From Aporhodopirellula aestuarii (GTDB lineage Bacteria; Planctomycetota; Planctomycetia; Pirellulales; Pirellulaceae): DNA of 64,000 nt. The position numbers were made by a program, and so were the translations under genes. Every line of letters starts with the position of its first letter. Within the stretch, counting starts at the first letter, position 1. Positions 54,266 through 64,000 of the stretch are shown piece by piece. The notes beneath the pieces were generated by a model that saw nothing but the letters and a program-made list of their open reading frames with translations, was not told the origin of the DNA and searched no databases. The stretch covers positions 43,596 through 107,595 of the forward strand of contig NZ_JAMQBK010000059.1 in the NCBI RefSeq assembly GCF_023701485.1, read 5' to 3'.

Positions 54266-55792
54266 ATGTCTTACTCATCGAAGTGGCTAACGCATCTGCG
54301 CGCCTCCGCATTCACCTTCCTTGCCATCGTTCTCGCGATCGTGATCGGAGCATTCGCGCTGACCGATCTCCCGCAGCGGTTCGGAATCGTCGCAGCGTCG
54401 GGCGATGAAGCCGATCCGCATGCGGGGCATGACCATGGTCCTGGCGAACATGATGACCATGGCGGCGATGCCCATGCAGGCCACGACCACGCCGGACACG
54501 ATGCCAGTCAATCGATCAAATTAAGCCGGCAAGCCCGGGCCAACCTGCGATTAAAAACCGCCACCGTCACGGTCGGTCCGTATACCGGATACGTCGAAGT
54601 TCCCGGCATCGTCACCCCATGGCCGGGTGAAACGCACGTCTCGATCACATCGCCGCTGACCGGCGTGATCAATGCTATCAACATCTCGAGAGGCGAAATG
54701 ATCCAGAGCGGCGATCCACTCTTTACTCTCCGCCTGACCCACCAAGACCTCGTCAACACGCAAGAAACCTTTCTGTCGCAATTAGGCCAATTGGATGTGG
54801 AGGAACGCGAGATCGAACGTTTGGCATCGATCACTCGTTCGGGAGCCGTGGCGGGAAAAACCGTATTGGCTCGCGAATATGAACGCGACAAATTGTTGGC
54901 AGGAATCCGTGCCGCTCGACAGTCCATGCTGTTGCACGGATTGAGCGAAGACCAAATTGCGGAAATCGAACGCACGCGAACCCTGATTCGTGAAGTTGTC
55001 GTAACGGCGCCATTGGTCGAAGCGGACAACTCGTTGCATCACGAATCGCTCGGCGCAGCCAACAATCGCGTCGCGAGCAATCCAACTCCTCGGTTTGCAT
55101 CCATGCAACCACCATCGAAATCGTCCGACGAGCACATCCACGTCGACACCGAATTCCTGGTCACGCAACTGGATGTTCGTCGCGGCGAGTCAGTCATGGC
55201 GGGCCAACAGATTGCACAGATTTCGGATTACAGTCGTTTGTTGATCGAAGGCCAAGCCTACCAACGTGACGCGAGCCTGTTAAGAAAGGCCGCCGACACC
55301 GGTGCCGAGCTTCAAGCAACGATCAGTGGCGCGGGCAACGAAGTGGAAACGATCACCGGACTGCACGTCGTCTATATCGGCAACGAAGTGGGTACACAAT
55401 CGAGATCGCTTCCGTTCTACGTCGAACTGAAAAATGAAATCGAACGCAGCGAACAACGGGGCGACAAACGCTATGTCAGCTGGCGTTATAAACCCGGCCA
55501 AAGATTGACCGTCCGGCTGCCTCAATCCCAGATCAAAAACGCGATTGTCGTTCCCAAAGATTCCGTCGCGGAAGAAGGTTTTGAGCGTTTTTTGTTTGTC
55601 GAAAACGGCGACCACTTCGATCGAGTTTCGGTGGAAGTACTCGCTCGCGACAGCATCTATGTCGCGATCAAGAACGATGGACAAGTTTGGCCTGGGCAAA
55701 CGATCGCTGTCAGCGGTGCTCATCAGTTGCAAATGGCAATGAAGAACCAAGGTGGCGGGGCAATCGATCCGCATGCCGGACACAACCATTAG
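54266..55792 (+). CDS. RND efflux periplasmic adaptor (CusB/CzcB-like), His-rich
   Basis: The ATG at 54266 gives 508 residues; an upstream in-frame codon at 54194 is less likely. The N-terminal anchor (SAFTFLAIVLAIVIGAFALT) is followed by a His/Asp-rich stretch (HAGHDHGPGEHDDHGGDAHA). Adaptor features follow: barrel-sandwich strand TGYVEVPGIVTPWPGETHVS, hairpin region TRSGAVAGKTVLAREYERDK, second lipoyl-like half LDVRRGESVMAGQQIAQISD and beta-barrel VVPKDSVAEEGFERFLFVEN. It links the inner-membrane pump to an outer-membrane channel. The C terminus again ends in HAGHNH. It precedes the RND pump by 256 bp. Confidence 0.92.
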   Translation: MSYSSKWLTHLRASAFTFLAIVLAIVIGAFALTDLPQRFGIVAASGDEADPHAGHDHGPGEHDDHGGDAHAGHDHAGHDASQSIKLSRQARANLRLKTATVTVGPYTGYVEVPGIVTPWPGETHVSITSPLTGVINAINISRGEMIQSGDPLFTLRLTHQDLVNTQETFLSQLGQLDVEEREIERLASITRSGAVAGKTVLAREYERDKLLAGIRAARQSMLLHGLSEDQIAEIERTRTLIREVVVTAPLVEADNSLHHESLGAANNRVASNPTPRFASMQPPSKSSDEHIHVDTEFLVTQLDVRRGESVMAGQQIAQISDYSRLLIEGQAYQRDASLLRKAADTGAELQATISGAGNEVETITGLHVVYIGNEVGTQSRSLPFYVELKNEIERSEQRGDKRYVSWRYKPGQRLTVRLPQSQIKNAIVVPKDSVAEEGFERFLFVENGDHFDRVSVEVLARDSIYVAIKNDGQVWPGQTIAVSGAHQLQMAMKNQGGGAIDPHAGHNH

Positions 55793-56048
55793 CCAGCAAT
55801 GACTCGCGATCGCTGATCTTCAAACAGCAACGTTACGTTTCCATCACCAGCGAACCGGGGTTGTCATTCCGCTCACGCGAACGGCGTGCTTCGTCGGAGC
55901 TTAGCTAACTATTAGCGGCAACGCACACACAAAATCATCATCACGCATCGTTTTACTGCGATGAGCACACCGCGTTGCCACTCATTCACGACGCGGTCCT
56001 TCGTCAGACAAACTTTCATTCCGATCAATCTGCAATCGTTCATTCATA

Positions 56049-59000
56049 ATGTTAGACCGCATCATTCACTTCTCGCTCAACAACCGCCTGATCGTTCTCG
56101 CGGTTGCAGCGATCATGTTGGGCGTGGGCGTGTGGCAGTCGTTGCACTTGCCCATCGACGTGTTCCCAAACTTGAACCGCCCGCGAGTCGTCGTCATTAC
56201 CGAGGCTCCCGGGATGGCCCCCGAGGAGGTCGAAGCGTTAATTACCTTTCCGCTGGAAACCGCCTTCAACGGTGCCAGCGGCGTGGAGGCGGTTCGCAGC
56301 AGCAGCGGCATCGGATTGTCGGTGATCTACGTCGAATTTGAATGGGACACTGACATCTACAACGACCGGCAAGTCGTCAACGAACGTTTGCAGCTCGCCA
56401 CCGAACAACTACCGTCAGGCGTCAAACCGACGCTCGCGCCGATTTCGTCGATCATGGGCCAAATCCTCATGTACGGCATGTGGAGCGAAGGTGGCAAAAC
56501 CGACCCGATGGAAGTCCGCACATTGGCCGATTGGGTCGTTCGTCAAAGGTTGTTGACGATCCCGGGTGTCTCTCAAGTGTTTTCGATGGGCGGCGGGCGG
56601 ATGCAGTATCAGGTGTTGGTCAATCCCGACGCACTCCGTGAGTTCGGCTTGACGATGGACGAAGTTCATACTGCCGTCAGTGAATCGAACCTGAACGCGA
56701 CGGGCGGCTATCTCGACGAACGAGGCGCCAACGAATTACTCGTTCGCGGACTCGGGCGCATCACCAGTTTATCGGATCTTAAAGAGATCGCGATCACGAT
56801 GCGTGACGGTCGCCCCATCACGCTGGCGGATGTCGCCAAAGTTGTCGAGGGCCCCCAAGTCATGCGGGGCGACTCATCGGCCTACCTCCGCACCAAAGAC
56901 GGAACGCTTGAAGGTGGCCCCGCGGTCGTCTTGACGATCAACAAACAACCCGGCAGCGACACGCGTGCCGTTGACCAAGCAATCGTCGAAGCTCTCGAGG
57001 AACTCAAGATTTCGTTGCCCGATGACATTCGTATCGCCAATGTCTACTCGCAGCGTTCGTTCATCGATCGGGCAATCGACAACGTCGTCGAAGCTCTCGC
57101 GGACGGAGGCGTTCTCGTGCTCGCGATCCTGTTTCTGTTTTTGCTGAACTTCCGCACCACGTTCATTACGTTGACCGCGATTCCGCTATCGATCATCGCC
57201 ACCGCATGTGTGTTTGCCGCCTTGGGTCTTTCGATCAACACCATGACTCTGGGAGGAATCGCCGTCGCAATTGGCGAACTGGTCGATGACGCGATCGTCG
57301 ATGTCGAAAACATTTTCAGACGACTCAAGGAGAACCGACAATCTGCGGCACCTCGTCCGACGCTCGCGGTAGTCTATGACGCGAGTATCGAAGTACGTAG
57401 CAGCGTGGTGTATGGCACCGCGATCGTCGTGCTCGTTTTCATCCCTTTGTTCGCGCTCGAAGGCATGGAAGGCAAATTGTTCGTGCCGCTGGCCATGGGC
57501 TACGTGGTTTCGTTGATCGCTTCGCTCGGCGTTTCGCTTACCGTCACCCCCGTGCTGTCATCGCTGTTGTTGGTCGGTAAACGGACATGGCAAATTTTCG
57601 TCCCGGTTCTCGCGTTTGGAATCGCAGCTCTGACGGTGTACTGGGTCGTGCCGCGAATGACACATCTCTTGCATCTGCCGTTCGGATTTCCCAACAACCC
57701 GCTGTGGTGGTCTGTCGCGTTGACCCCCGTGGTTTGGATTTTGATTCAGGTTTCCGAAGTCCTGCTGGGAGGTCCCGAAGCCGAAGAGGGCAGGTTGCTC
57801 GAAGGTCTCAAAGGGATCGCGGGTTTCGCGATCAATTTCAGCACGCGTTTCAGCGGCCCGGTGCTCGGTGTGGCAGCCGTGATGGTCGTTTTCGCCTTGA
57901 TTGCCGTATCACAGCTTGAACGCGATTTCCTTCCGCCATTCAATGAAGGTGCCGTGCAGGTCAACGCGTTGCTCGCCCCGGGGACGTCACTGTCGACGAG
58001 CAATCAGATCGGACAAAGCGTTCAGGAAGAGTTGATGAAAATTGAATCGGTCAAGTCGGTCGCTCGTCGCACCGGGCGGGCCGAACTGGATGAACATGCC
58101 GAAGGCGTCAACGTGACCGAGTTGTTCCTCGAGATTGCAGATGACGCGGACCGCGAAAAAACGATCGAGACGATTCGTGAGACAATGGAACACATCCCGG
58201 GGGTCGTATCGAGCACCGAACAACCTCTCGCGCACTTGATCAGCCACATGATTTCAGGCGTGAAGGCGCAAATTGGGATCAAACTCTACGGAGACGATCT
58301 GGATGTGCTGCGTAGCAAAGCGGAGGAAATGAAACAACGTATCGCCGATGTGCCCGGCTTGGCCGACGTGATGATCGAGCAACAAACCAATATTCCGCAA
58401 CTGCGCATCGAACTCAATCGCAGAGCACTGACGCAGAATGGATTGCGACCCGCCAACGTGATGGAATTGGTCGAAACGGCCATGAACGGGAAAGTCGTCA
58501 GTCAAGTGCTGCTGGGCCAACGCACATTCGATCTGATGCTACGAATGGATGAGCCCTACCGCGAAGACGTCTCCAAACTGCGTCGGATGGCCGTGCCGCT
58601 ACCCGAAGGCGGAACACTGCCGCTCGAAGCGGTCGCCAATATCTACGAAAGCGGTGGCCCGAACATGATCAAACGCGAACAAGTCCGGCGCCGAATCGTG
58701 TTGCAAGCGAACGTCTCCCACCGTGGTGTTGTCGACGTGGTCGGAGACATCAAGCATCGACTCGCCGACCTGGAACTCGAACCGGGCTACTTTATCGAAT
58801 ACGGCGGTCAATTTGAAAGTCAAAAGTCGGCAAGCGACCGGCTCACAATATTGTCGGGCGTGGCGTTGGTCGGCATGTTCTTGGTCCTGTACACGCTGTT
58901 CGGCAACGTAAATTTCTCGCTGCAGGTGTTGGTCGCCTTACCGACAGCGTTTATCGGGGCGGTCGCGGCGATTGTACTTACCGACCAAAACCTGACCGTT

Positions 59001-59432
59001 GCCGCGATGGTCGGATTCATTTCATTGTGTGGGATCGCGAGTCGCAACGGCATCCTGTTGCTGAACCACTATATCCACTTGGTCGAGCACGAAGGTGAAT
59101 CGTGGACACGTGGAATGGTCACACGTGCGGGCCAGGAACGAATGGCTCCGGTACTGATGACGGCACTGACATCAGGCATTGGCCTGTTGCCACTCGCCCT
59201 TGCCGCTGGTGAACCAGGCAAAGAAATCTTGTATCCGATCGCGACGGTGATCGTGGGTGGATTGCTAACGAGCACCTTGGCCGAATTCTTCGTTCGCCCG
59301 GCACTCTTTTGGACCATCGGACGCGGTGCGGGCAAGAAGATCCTTCATGAACACCTACTCGCAACGGGTACCAAGCAATCCAACTCGGAAACGGATGTCC
59401 CGTTTTCCGAACAGCCGTTCGCGACGTCCTAG
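56049..59432 (+). CDS. HME-type RND heavy-metal efflux pump (CusA/CzcA family)
   Basis: The 1127-residue protein has the usual RND layout: first helix NNRLIVLAVAAIMLGVGVWQ, porter domains (PRVVVITEAPGMAPEEVEAL), central helices with TM4 motif GELVDDAIVDVENIF typical of heavy-metal (HME) RND pumps, a second porter half (PPFNEGAVQVNALLAPGTSL) and C-terminal helices. The internal helix-rich insertion around residues 510-590 (VPVLAFGIAALTVYWVVPRM, WWSVALTPVVWILIQVSEVL) is unusual compared with standard RND pumps. It exports divalent or monovalent metal ions by proton exchange. No outer-membrane factor gene is next to it. Confidence 0.94.
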   Translation: MLDRIIHFSLNNRLIVLAVAAIMLGVGVWQSLHLPIDVFPNLNRPRVVVITEAPGMAPEEVEALITFPLETAFNGASGVEAVRSSSGIGLSVIYVEFEWDTDIYNDRQVVNERLQLATEQLPSGVKPTLAPISSIMGQILMYGMWSEGGKTDPMEVRTLADWVVRQRLLTIPGVSQVFSMGGGRMQYQVLVNPDALREFGLTMDEVHTAVSESNLNATGGYLDERGANELLVRGLGRITSLSDLKEIAITMRDGRPITLADVAKVVEGPQVMRGDSSAYLRTKDGTLEGGPAVVLTINKQPGSDTRAVDQAIVEALEELKISLPDDIRIANVYSQRSFIDRAIDNVVEALADGGVLVLAILFLFLLNFRTTFITLTAIPLSIIATACVFAALGLSINTMTLGGIAVAIGELVDDAIVDVENIFRRLKENRQSAAPRPTLAVVYDASIEVRSSVVYGTAIVVLVFIPLFALEGMEGKLFVPLAMGYVVSLIASLGVSLTVTPVLSSLLLVGKRTWQIFVPVLAFGIAALTVYWVVPRMTHLLHLPFGFPNNPLWWSVALTPVVWILIQVSEVLLGGPEAEEGRLLEGLKGIAGFAINFSTRFSGPVLGVAAVMVVFALIAVSQLERDFLPPFNEGAVQVNALLAPGTSLSTSNQIGQSVQEELMKIESVKSVARRTGRAELDEHAEGVNVTELFLEIADDADREKTIETIRETMEHIPGVVSSTEQPLAHLISHMISGVKAQIGIKLYGDDLDVLRSKAEEMKQRIADVPGLADVMIEQQTNIPQLRIELNRRALTQNGLRPANVMELVETAMNGKVVSQVLLGQRTFDLMLRMDEPYREDVSKLRRMAVPLPEGGTLPLEAVANIYESGGPNMIKREQVRRRIVLQANVSHRGVVDVVGDIKHRLADLELEPGYFIEYGGQFESQKSASDRLTILSGVALVGMFLVLYTLFGNVNFSLQVLVALPTAFIGAVAAIVLTDQNLTVAAMVGFISLCGIASRNGILLLNHYIHLVEHEGESWTRGMVTRAGQERMAPVLMTALTSGIGLLPLALAAGEPGKEILYPIATVIVGGLLTSTLAEFFVRPALFWTIGRGAGKKILHEHLLATGTKQSNSETDVPFSEQPFATS

Positions 59433-59590
59433 AATCTAACCTTGACGAAGCCCATCAATGGAAATTCTGGTTGAAGAAGTATGTCTTTGAAACCAAACAC
59501 GCCCACTAACGTTTTCCCGATTGGCGACCGAAGCAGGACCGCCAATTTCACATGTTCTTTCTCGCCCCAAACCCCGAACGGAATTCCAAG

Positions 59591-60112
<522 letters not shown>

Positions 60113-60365
60113 ATTTTGAGATTACCGATTGAAAAATCGCTGCTTCCAGCCATCTTCAATCTGACTCACTCGCGGTGCGTGATCGCGAGTAGAAACGGCG
60201 TGTTGATTTGGTCGGAGCCGAGATCAAATCAACATGCCGCTTGAGCGTCTCGGCTCACAAATCGACAGCCCACGTTCGGTCTGGTACGTCACCGGAGGGT
60301 CTGCGAAGGCTCGTCACAGCTGGCAACAGCAACACTGGTTGCGAACGTTTGCAACTGCTTGTCGC

Positions 60366-61106
60366 CTAGAGCAGATCTCGCAGACTGCTCATCGCGAGCG
60401 GTTCTTTCGTGTCGAAGGGTTCTCCATGGGTGCGATTGATCAATCGTCCCCAGTGTTCGCCTTCGTGACGGATGCGATCGATCAACGTTGGCGGCGTGGT
60501 GGGACGTCCTGTGATCATTTGGCTTTCGAACGCACGAACTGCCGCCATCTTACGCTCCCACTGATCCGAAATGTCAACGATCCATGCCGGTTGAACGGCG
60601 AGTCGCAGATGAATGCAAAAGTAGTAATACAGTCGTTCAGGGTGATGCCGCGGACCGGGCATGTCAGTCTTACTCAGTTTGGCTTGAAAGCGGGCGGCTT
60701 CGGTCAACAACGTCGCGGCCAGGTGGTCTGGATGGGCATCGTGATGATACGGTGCGAACAACCAACGTGGTCGCAGGCAGCGAATGTAACTGGCGATCCG
60801 TACGCGTGCTTCGATCGTGTTTTCGAGTGCCCGATTGACCAATCCGGCGTTACCTCGCCACGTTAACTTCATCACCGCCGTGGCCGCGGCCGTTTCGCGA
60901 ATCCGCGTTTCCATGCTGCCCTGCGGCGTCGGTTCGCCAGACGTGAGATCCAGCACGCCGACCCGCATGCCTTGGTCAATCATTCGCATGATGGTGCCTC
61001 CCATCCCGATCTCGGCATCGTCGGGATGAGGCGCCACCACGAGGAAATCGAGCGGTTCGAACTCGTCAGGATTCGGGAATTCGGTCGGTGTGAGTGTGTT
61101 GATCAT
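60366..61106 (-). CDS. bshB1: PIG-L family deacetylase, BshB1-like
   Basis: The ATG at 61106 gives 246 residues beginning MINTLTPTEFPNPDEFEPLD. The zinc motif VVAPHPDDAEIGMGGT (residues ~23-38) and YHHDAHPDH are characteristic of PIG-L deacetylases. The RETAAATAVMKLTWRGNAGL and YYYFCIHLRLAVQPAWIVDI blocks match the BshB1 subgroup, which deacetylates GlcNAc-malate in bacillithiol biosynthesis. BshA and BshC genes are not in this window, so the pathway assignment is inference from subgroup resemblance. The gene starts 28 bp after the PQQ-propeller stop and shares its strand. Confidence 0.82.
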   Translation of the reverse strand: MINTLTPTEFPNPDEFEPLDFLVVAPHPDDAEIGMGGTIMRMIDQGMRVGVLDLTSGEPTPQGSMETRIRETAAATAVMKLTWRGNAGLVNRALENTIEARVRIASYIRCLRPRWLFAPYHHDAHPDHLAATLLTEAARFQAKLSKTDMPGPRHHPERLYYYFCIHLRLAVQPAWIVDISDQWERKMAAVRAFESQMITGRPTTPPTLIDRIRHEGEHWGRLINRTHGEPFDTKEPLAMSSLRDLL

Positions 61107-61134
61107 CGCTGATGGTTTATGGAAAAGAAGAGAT

Positions 61135-62880
61135 TCACTTCGGCGGCAATTGAAACGCCATTGCTTGGACCGCATTACGCACAAGCAGTACGTTACCGGC
61201 GAGCGTCGGCACGTTCCAGGTCTTGTGTTGTAACGCCTTCAAACGCAGCAACTCACGGTATTCGCTGGGATCCGCGGCGACGAATATCACGTCGCCCATC
61301 TCTTCTTGAACGATCATGACGTCGCCCGCCAAGATCACTTGCCCTTGGCCCGATCGATTGCGGCGAGATTGTTCCCACAGGCGGCTGCCTGATTCAATCT
61401 CCAGAGCTTGCAAGGCACCGTTGCTGATTCCGTAGGCCACGCCGTCCTGGATCACGGCATGGTTGAACTTGGTCTTCATCACACGATTGGAACGCCACAC
61501 ATCTTCGGCGACAAACCCACCGCCCGCGTCGTCCCTTCGAACCTCGATCAATGCGCTCCCGCCACCGTAGCCTTTTCCGATGAGGAAGCGGTCTTCGCCC
61601 GCCGGGATGACCGACGCGCAGTTCGCGCCGCCGTTGCTCTGCCCGAACCAATCAGTATGCCAAAGCTGTTCACCGGAATCGATCGCGTGTCCCGAAATCG
61701 TGCTCTCATTGACCGATACGATTTGCCGGACACCATCTAGCGTCAGGAGTTGTGGCGAGGCGTAACTGATCTGGTCTTCCCCCGCCGTCCATCGCACTTG
61801 CCCGGATTCGGCATCGAAGGCGACCAGCGACCGTTCGCGAGAGTCCGGTGTTCCTCCCAACGGCAGCACGCACAGCCCATCGACGAGCAGCGGCGATCCA
61901 CTGCGGCCCCACGTCACGGAGGTCTCCGATTCGATTTGATCCCAACCCGCCAGTTGAAGCAGGTCGGATTCCCAGATCACGCGTCCGCTCATCAAATCCA
62001 GACACCACACCATGCCGGTCGCACCTTGTGCGTAGACGCGCCCGTCCTCAATCGCGGGTGTCGATCGCGGTCCTGTTTCGCCAAGCGGGTGCGTATGCAT
62101 CGCTTCGTGATCGACGATCCATAACAGTTCACCGTCGGTGACTCGGTACGCAGTGACGCATTCACGATCTTCTCGCTGTTCGAGCGTCACGGCGATGTCG
62201 CCGGCGACCGCGAACGACGACCAACCGCCACCGATTCCGATGTTCCAAAAAGTTTCGATTTCGCTGGCTGATTGTGGAACCGCAAAGGTACGTTCTTTGA
62301 CAGCCCCGTTTCGATCGTTGCCTAGAAATTGCCCCCATGTGACAACGAGATTGTTACCTTGATTGGTTGTGGTCGTGGACTCGACGTCGGTGTCGCCGTC
62401 TGAGCGAGCGACGTTTGCATCAGACCGTGAATCGCCAGTTGCATCGGCCAGCAGTACGTCTGACGCCGGGCCAGCAGGTGTCGTTTGCAGTTCGGGGACA
62501 TCATGAGATGCAAAACGCCAGTCGAACTGCGGAATCATTTCACCGGACATCGTGCGAATCCGGACCAGGGATGCGAACACAACGCCAACGGCGAGCGTCG
62601 TCAAAGGAACCAGGAAAGGTTTGCCGGCACGATAGGATGCCCGATGCAGATAATAAAGCGTCACGCCAAACGAAATCAGCCCGATAACCAAACACGCCAA
62701 GAACGCGTATTGATAATCGAAATCCGGAGCCAAGTACTGCACAACCGCGATCAAGACGCCACCGATACCAGCCGAAATAGCAGCACGCCGCAGGTAGGGT
62801 TTGCCTGGAGTCGGGTTGGGAGATTCGGATTGGGGGATTTCTGCTCCGGAGACGGCGTACCCATCGGCGGAATTGGTCAT
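61135..62880 (-). CDS. Membrane-anchored PQQ-like beta-propeller protein
   Basis: The ATG at 62880 gives 581 residues. Three hydrophobic segments occupy the first ~125 residues (AAISAGIGGVLIAVVQYLAP, YAFLACLVIGLISFGVTLYY, FLVPLTTLAVGVVFASLVRI). The rest is a propeller: repeated strands such as TDGELLWIVDHEAMH, MSGRVIWESDLLQL, ESGQVRWTAGEDQI, DSGEQLWHTDWFGQ and ESGSRLWEQSRRNR. The blade pattern fits PQQ-like repeat proteins but the redox catalytic site is not identifiable. It may be a scaffold for periplasmic or surface assembly. The bshB1-like gene is immediately downstream and likely co-transcribed. Its start is back-to-back with the phosphoesterase gene. Confidence 0.85.
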   Translation of the reverse strand: MTNSADGYAVSGAEIPQSESPNPTPGKPYLRRAAISAGIGGVLIAVVQYLAPDFDYQYAFLACLVIGLISFGVTLYYLHRASYRAGKPFLVPLTTLAVGVVFASLVRIRTMSGEMIPQFDWRFASHDVPELQTTPAGPASDVLLADATGDSRSDANVARSDGDTDVESTTTTNQGNNLVVTWGQFLGNDRNGAVKERTFAVPQSASEIETFWNIGIGGGWSSFAVAGDIAVTLEQREDRECVTAYRVTDGELLWIVDHEAMHTHPLGETGPRSTPAIEDGRVYAQGATGMVWCLDLMSGRVIWESDLLQLAGWDQIESETSVTWGRSGSPLLVDGLCVLPLGGTPDSRERSLVAFDAESGQVRWTAGEDQISYASPQLLTLDGVRQIVSVNESTISGHAIDSGEQLWHTDWFGQSNGGANCASVIPAGEDRFLIGKGYGGGSALIEVRRDDAGGGFVAEDVWRSNRVMKTKFNHAVIQDGVAYGISNGALQALEIESGSRLWEQSRRNRSGQGQVILAGDVMIVQEEMGDVIFVAADPSEYRELLRLKALQHKTWNVPTLAGNVLLVRNAVQAMAFQLPPK

Positions 62881-62914
62881 TATGGTCTCAGTAGAAAAAA
62901 TGAAAGGCGGAGGA

Positions 62915-63775
62915 ATGGCCAACGTTCGTATCTCTCACGATAGCACCCCGCCAAATATCGCAACATTGGTACCAGCGGGTTCCATGGATGCCGGGCATGA
63001 GTTGACGACCGCATTCATTTCCGATTTGCACCTGCTGAGTTCTCGTTGCAATTATTCGCATCATTCCGGGGCGGTGCGAAACGCGATTGAGGCTGCCGAC
63101 GTGTGCGTCTGGGGGGGTGATCTATTCGATTTCTGTTGGTCGTGTGAAGGTGATGGGCCCACCTCACGGCAAATCGCACTGGATTGGCTCGAGTCTTGGA
63201 GGGAGGAATTCCCCGAAAAACGATTCGTTTATTTGACCGGAAACCACGACGCTCAACCCGAGTTCCAGCGAATACTGGCCGAATGGGCCCGTCCCCATCG
63301 GCCGGCCAAAGATACCGACATGCAAGATCACGAACTCGCCCTGCACGACGGCGCCGTATACGTGGGGCTCGACGCGATCCGAATCGGCGATTGCCTGATG
63401 GTCCACGGGGACGTGATCGAAGGCGGGGGCAGCATCGACGGCTTGGGACGGTATCGGTCGCGGTGGCATCATGAACGCACTGGCATCCATCAACCGCCTG
63501 CGATCCGCAATCATCTTTACAACGCGGCCGTCACCGCGCGGCTGCATCTCGCGACCGCGGGGATGGCTCACCGCCGAAAGAACGTCTGCATGCGGCTGCT
63601 GCACTGGATCCGCTGCCAACCCGATTGGCTGGGCCATGGCGTCCGGCGGATCGTCTTCGGGCACACCCACCGACGTCTCGGTGGCGTTCGCATTGCCGGC
63701 TACGAGTTCTACAACACGGGAGCGGCCGTGCGGCACGTTCCGTTCGAACCGGTTGTCCTTGATTTGTCGCTGTAA
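62915..63775 (+). CDS. Calcineurin-like metallophosphoesterase, LpxH-like
   Basis: All five metal motifs are present: FISDLHL, WGGDLFDF, LTGNHDAQ, MVHGDV and FGHTHR. The order and spacing resemble LpxH-type UDP-2,3-diacylglucosamine pyrophosphatases, but a general phosphoesterase role is equally possible. From ATG 62915 (preceded by GGCGGAGGA at tight spacing) there are 286 residues; other Met codons at 62882 and 62900 are alternatives. The 62882 start would lie only 2 bp from the start of the divergent propeller gene. There is no signal peptide. The final codons contain a tandem 16-bp duplication across the stop. Confidence 0.88.
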   Translation: MANVRISHDSTPPNIATLVPAGSMDAGHELTTAFISDLHLLSSRCNYSHHSGAVRNAIEAADVCVWGGDLFDFCWSCEGDGPTSRQIALDWLESWREEFPEKRFVYLTGNHDAQPEFQRILAEWARPHRPAKDTDMQDHELALHDGAVYVGLDAIRIGDCLMVHGDVIEGGGSIDGLGRYRSRWHHERTGIHQPPAIRNHLYNAAVTARLHLATAGMAHRRKNVCMRLLHWIRCQPDWLGHGVRRIVFGHTHRRLGGVRIAGYEFYNTGAAVRHVPFEPVVLDLSL

Positions 63776-63792
63776 GGATTTGTCGCTGTAAG
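63761..63792. repeat. 16-bp tandem duplication spanning a stop codon
   Basis: GATTTGTCGCTGTAAG occurs twice without spacer (63761-63776 and 63777-63792). The first copy contains the stop of the phosphoesterase gene; the second copy lies just beyond it. Confidence 0.95.
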
Positions 63793-64000
63793 CTGCCGAA
63801 TTCGCGACCGCGAGCGCCGGAACGAACGGTGGGTATTTGGCAAGTTCACCGTTGCTGGCCCGATCGAGAACTCACTTAGCGCCGTCTGCCTTCCCTCGTC
63901 AACGCAGGCACGCCCCCCGAGAGGGAGCCTGCTGACTTAGCGGCATGGCATTGTCATACGGCCACGCTTCACCCTCCCCCTGGGCATTGGTATCTACACA
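63776..64000. other. Right-edge intergenic sequence
   Basis: No gene is supported. It contains CTTAGCGCCGTC near 63876, the inverse of a 12-mer found near 10740, and a GC-rich AGGCACGCCCCCCGAGAGGG stretch. The next gene probably begins outside the window. Confidence 0.4.

Overview
The window looks like a chromosome segment from a planctomycete of the Pirellulaceae (Rhodopirellula-like). The evidence is the gene content: two H-X9-DG/DUF1559-type proteins with prepilin-like N termini, two PSD1 proteins (Planctomycete cytochrome C + DUF1549 + DUF1553), a Tat-exported DUF1501 protein, a BBP7-like barrel protein, a FecR-LamG regulator beside an ECF sigma factor, and PQQ-type beta-propellers. Codon use is fairly uniform. 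I see no prophage, CRISPR array, insertion sequence, tRNA or rRNA. Genus assignment is inference.

Layout. 1-4.9 kb: a membrane protein cut by the left edge, an ECF sigma factor, a pterin dehydratase overlapping a small unknown gene, a YjbQ-family protein, a small unknown protein and a Gfo/Idh/MocA-like protein without the usual EKP motif. 4.97-8.6 kb: a candidate structured RNA with its own promoter and terminator, a Wzz/GumC-like exopolysaccharide chain-length protein, a glycosyltransferase decayed by frameshifts, an 11-bp tandem repeat and trmL. 9.4-21.9 kb: two DUF1559-type proteins (the first followed by a 59-residue lipoprotein), an MBL-fold hydrolase, the BBP7-like protein, a tail-specific protease translationally coupled to an esterase-like hydrolase, a DUF1573 protein and an unknown protein. 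22-32 kb: a C39-like membrane protein, a thioredoxin-like protein, a PQQ propeller, a DUF4404 protein, tyrS-ispD, rpsT, a CobA-HemD fusion and ahcY.

32.3-41.5 kb is the most typically planctomycetal part: a PSD1 gene converging on a four-gene operon in the order ECF sigma, FecR-LamG protein, PSD1, DUF1501, with consecutive genes overlapping or nearly touching. Such modules are thought to act at the cell surface in polymer degradation, but the substrate is unknown. 41.8-47.5 kb holds an SLC13/ArsB/NhaD-type permease, a Usp-like protein, pgi and a Tat-exported Gfo/Idh/MocA oxidoreductase. 48.3-53.3 kb is a likely amino-sugar scavenging unit: secreted GH20 hexosaminidase, sodium:solute symporter and AraC regulator. 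53.6-60.1 kb is a heavy-metal efflux unit: a His/Cys-rich exported protein, a His-rich RND adaptor, an HME-type RND pump and a lipoprotein ending in a (DH)n tail. The right end holds a BshB1-like deacetylase, another PQQ propeller and an LpxH-like phosphoesterase.

The strongest candidates for something undescribed are the structured RNA at about 5.0-5.2 kb, the His-rich accessory proteins of the efflux unit, and the sigma/FecR-LamG/PSD1/DUF1501 operon. Most functional calls rest on recognising family motifs by eye. Start codons were moved downstream where a signal peptide, ribosome binding site or family boundary favoured it.
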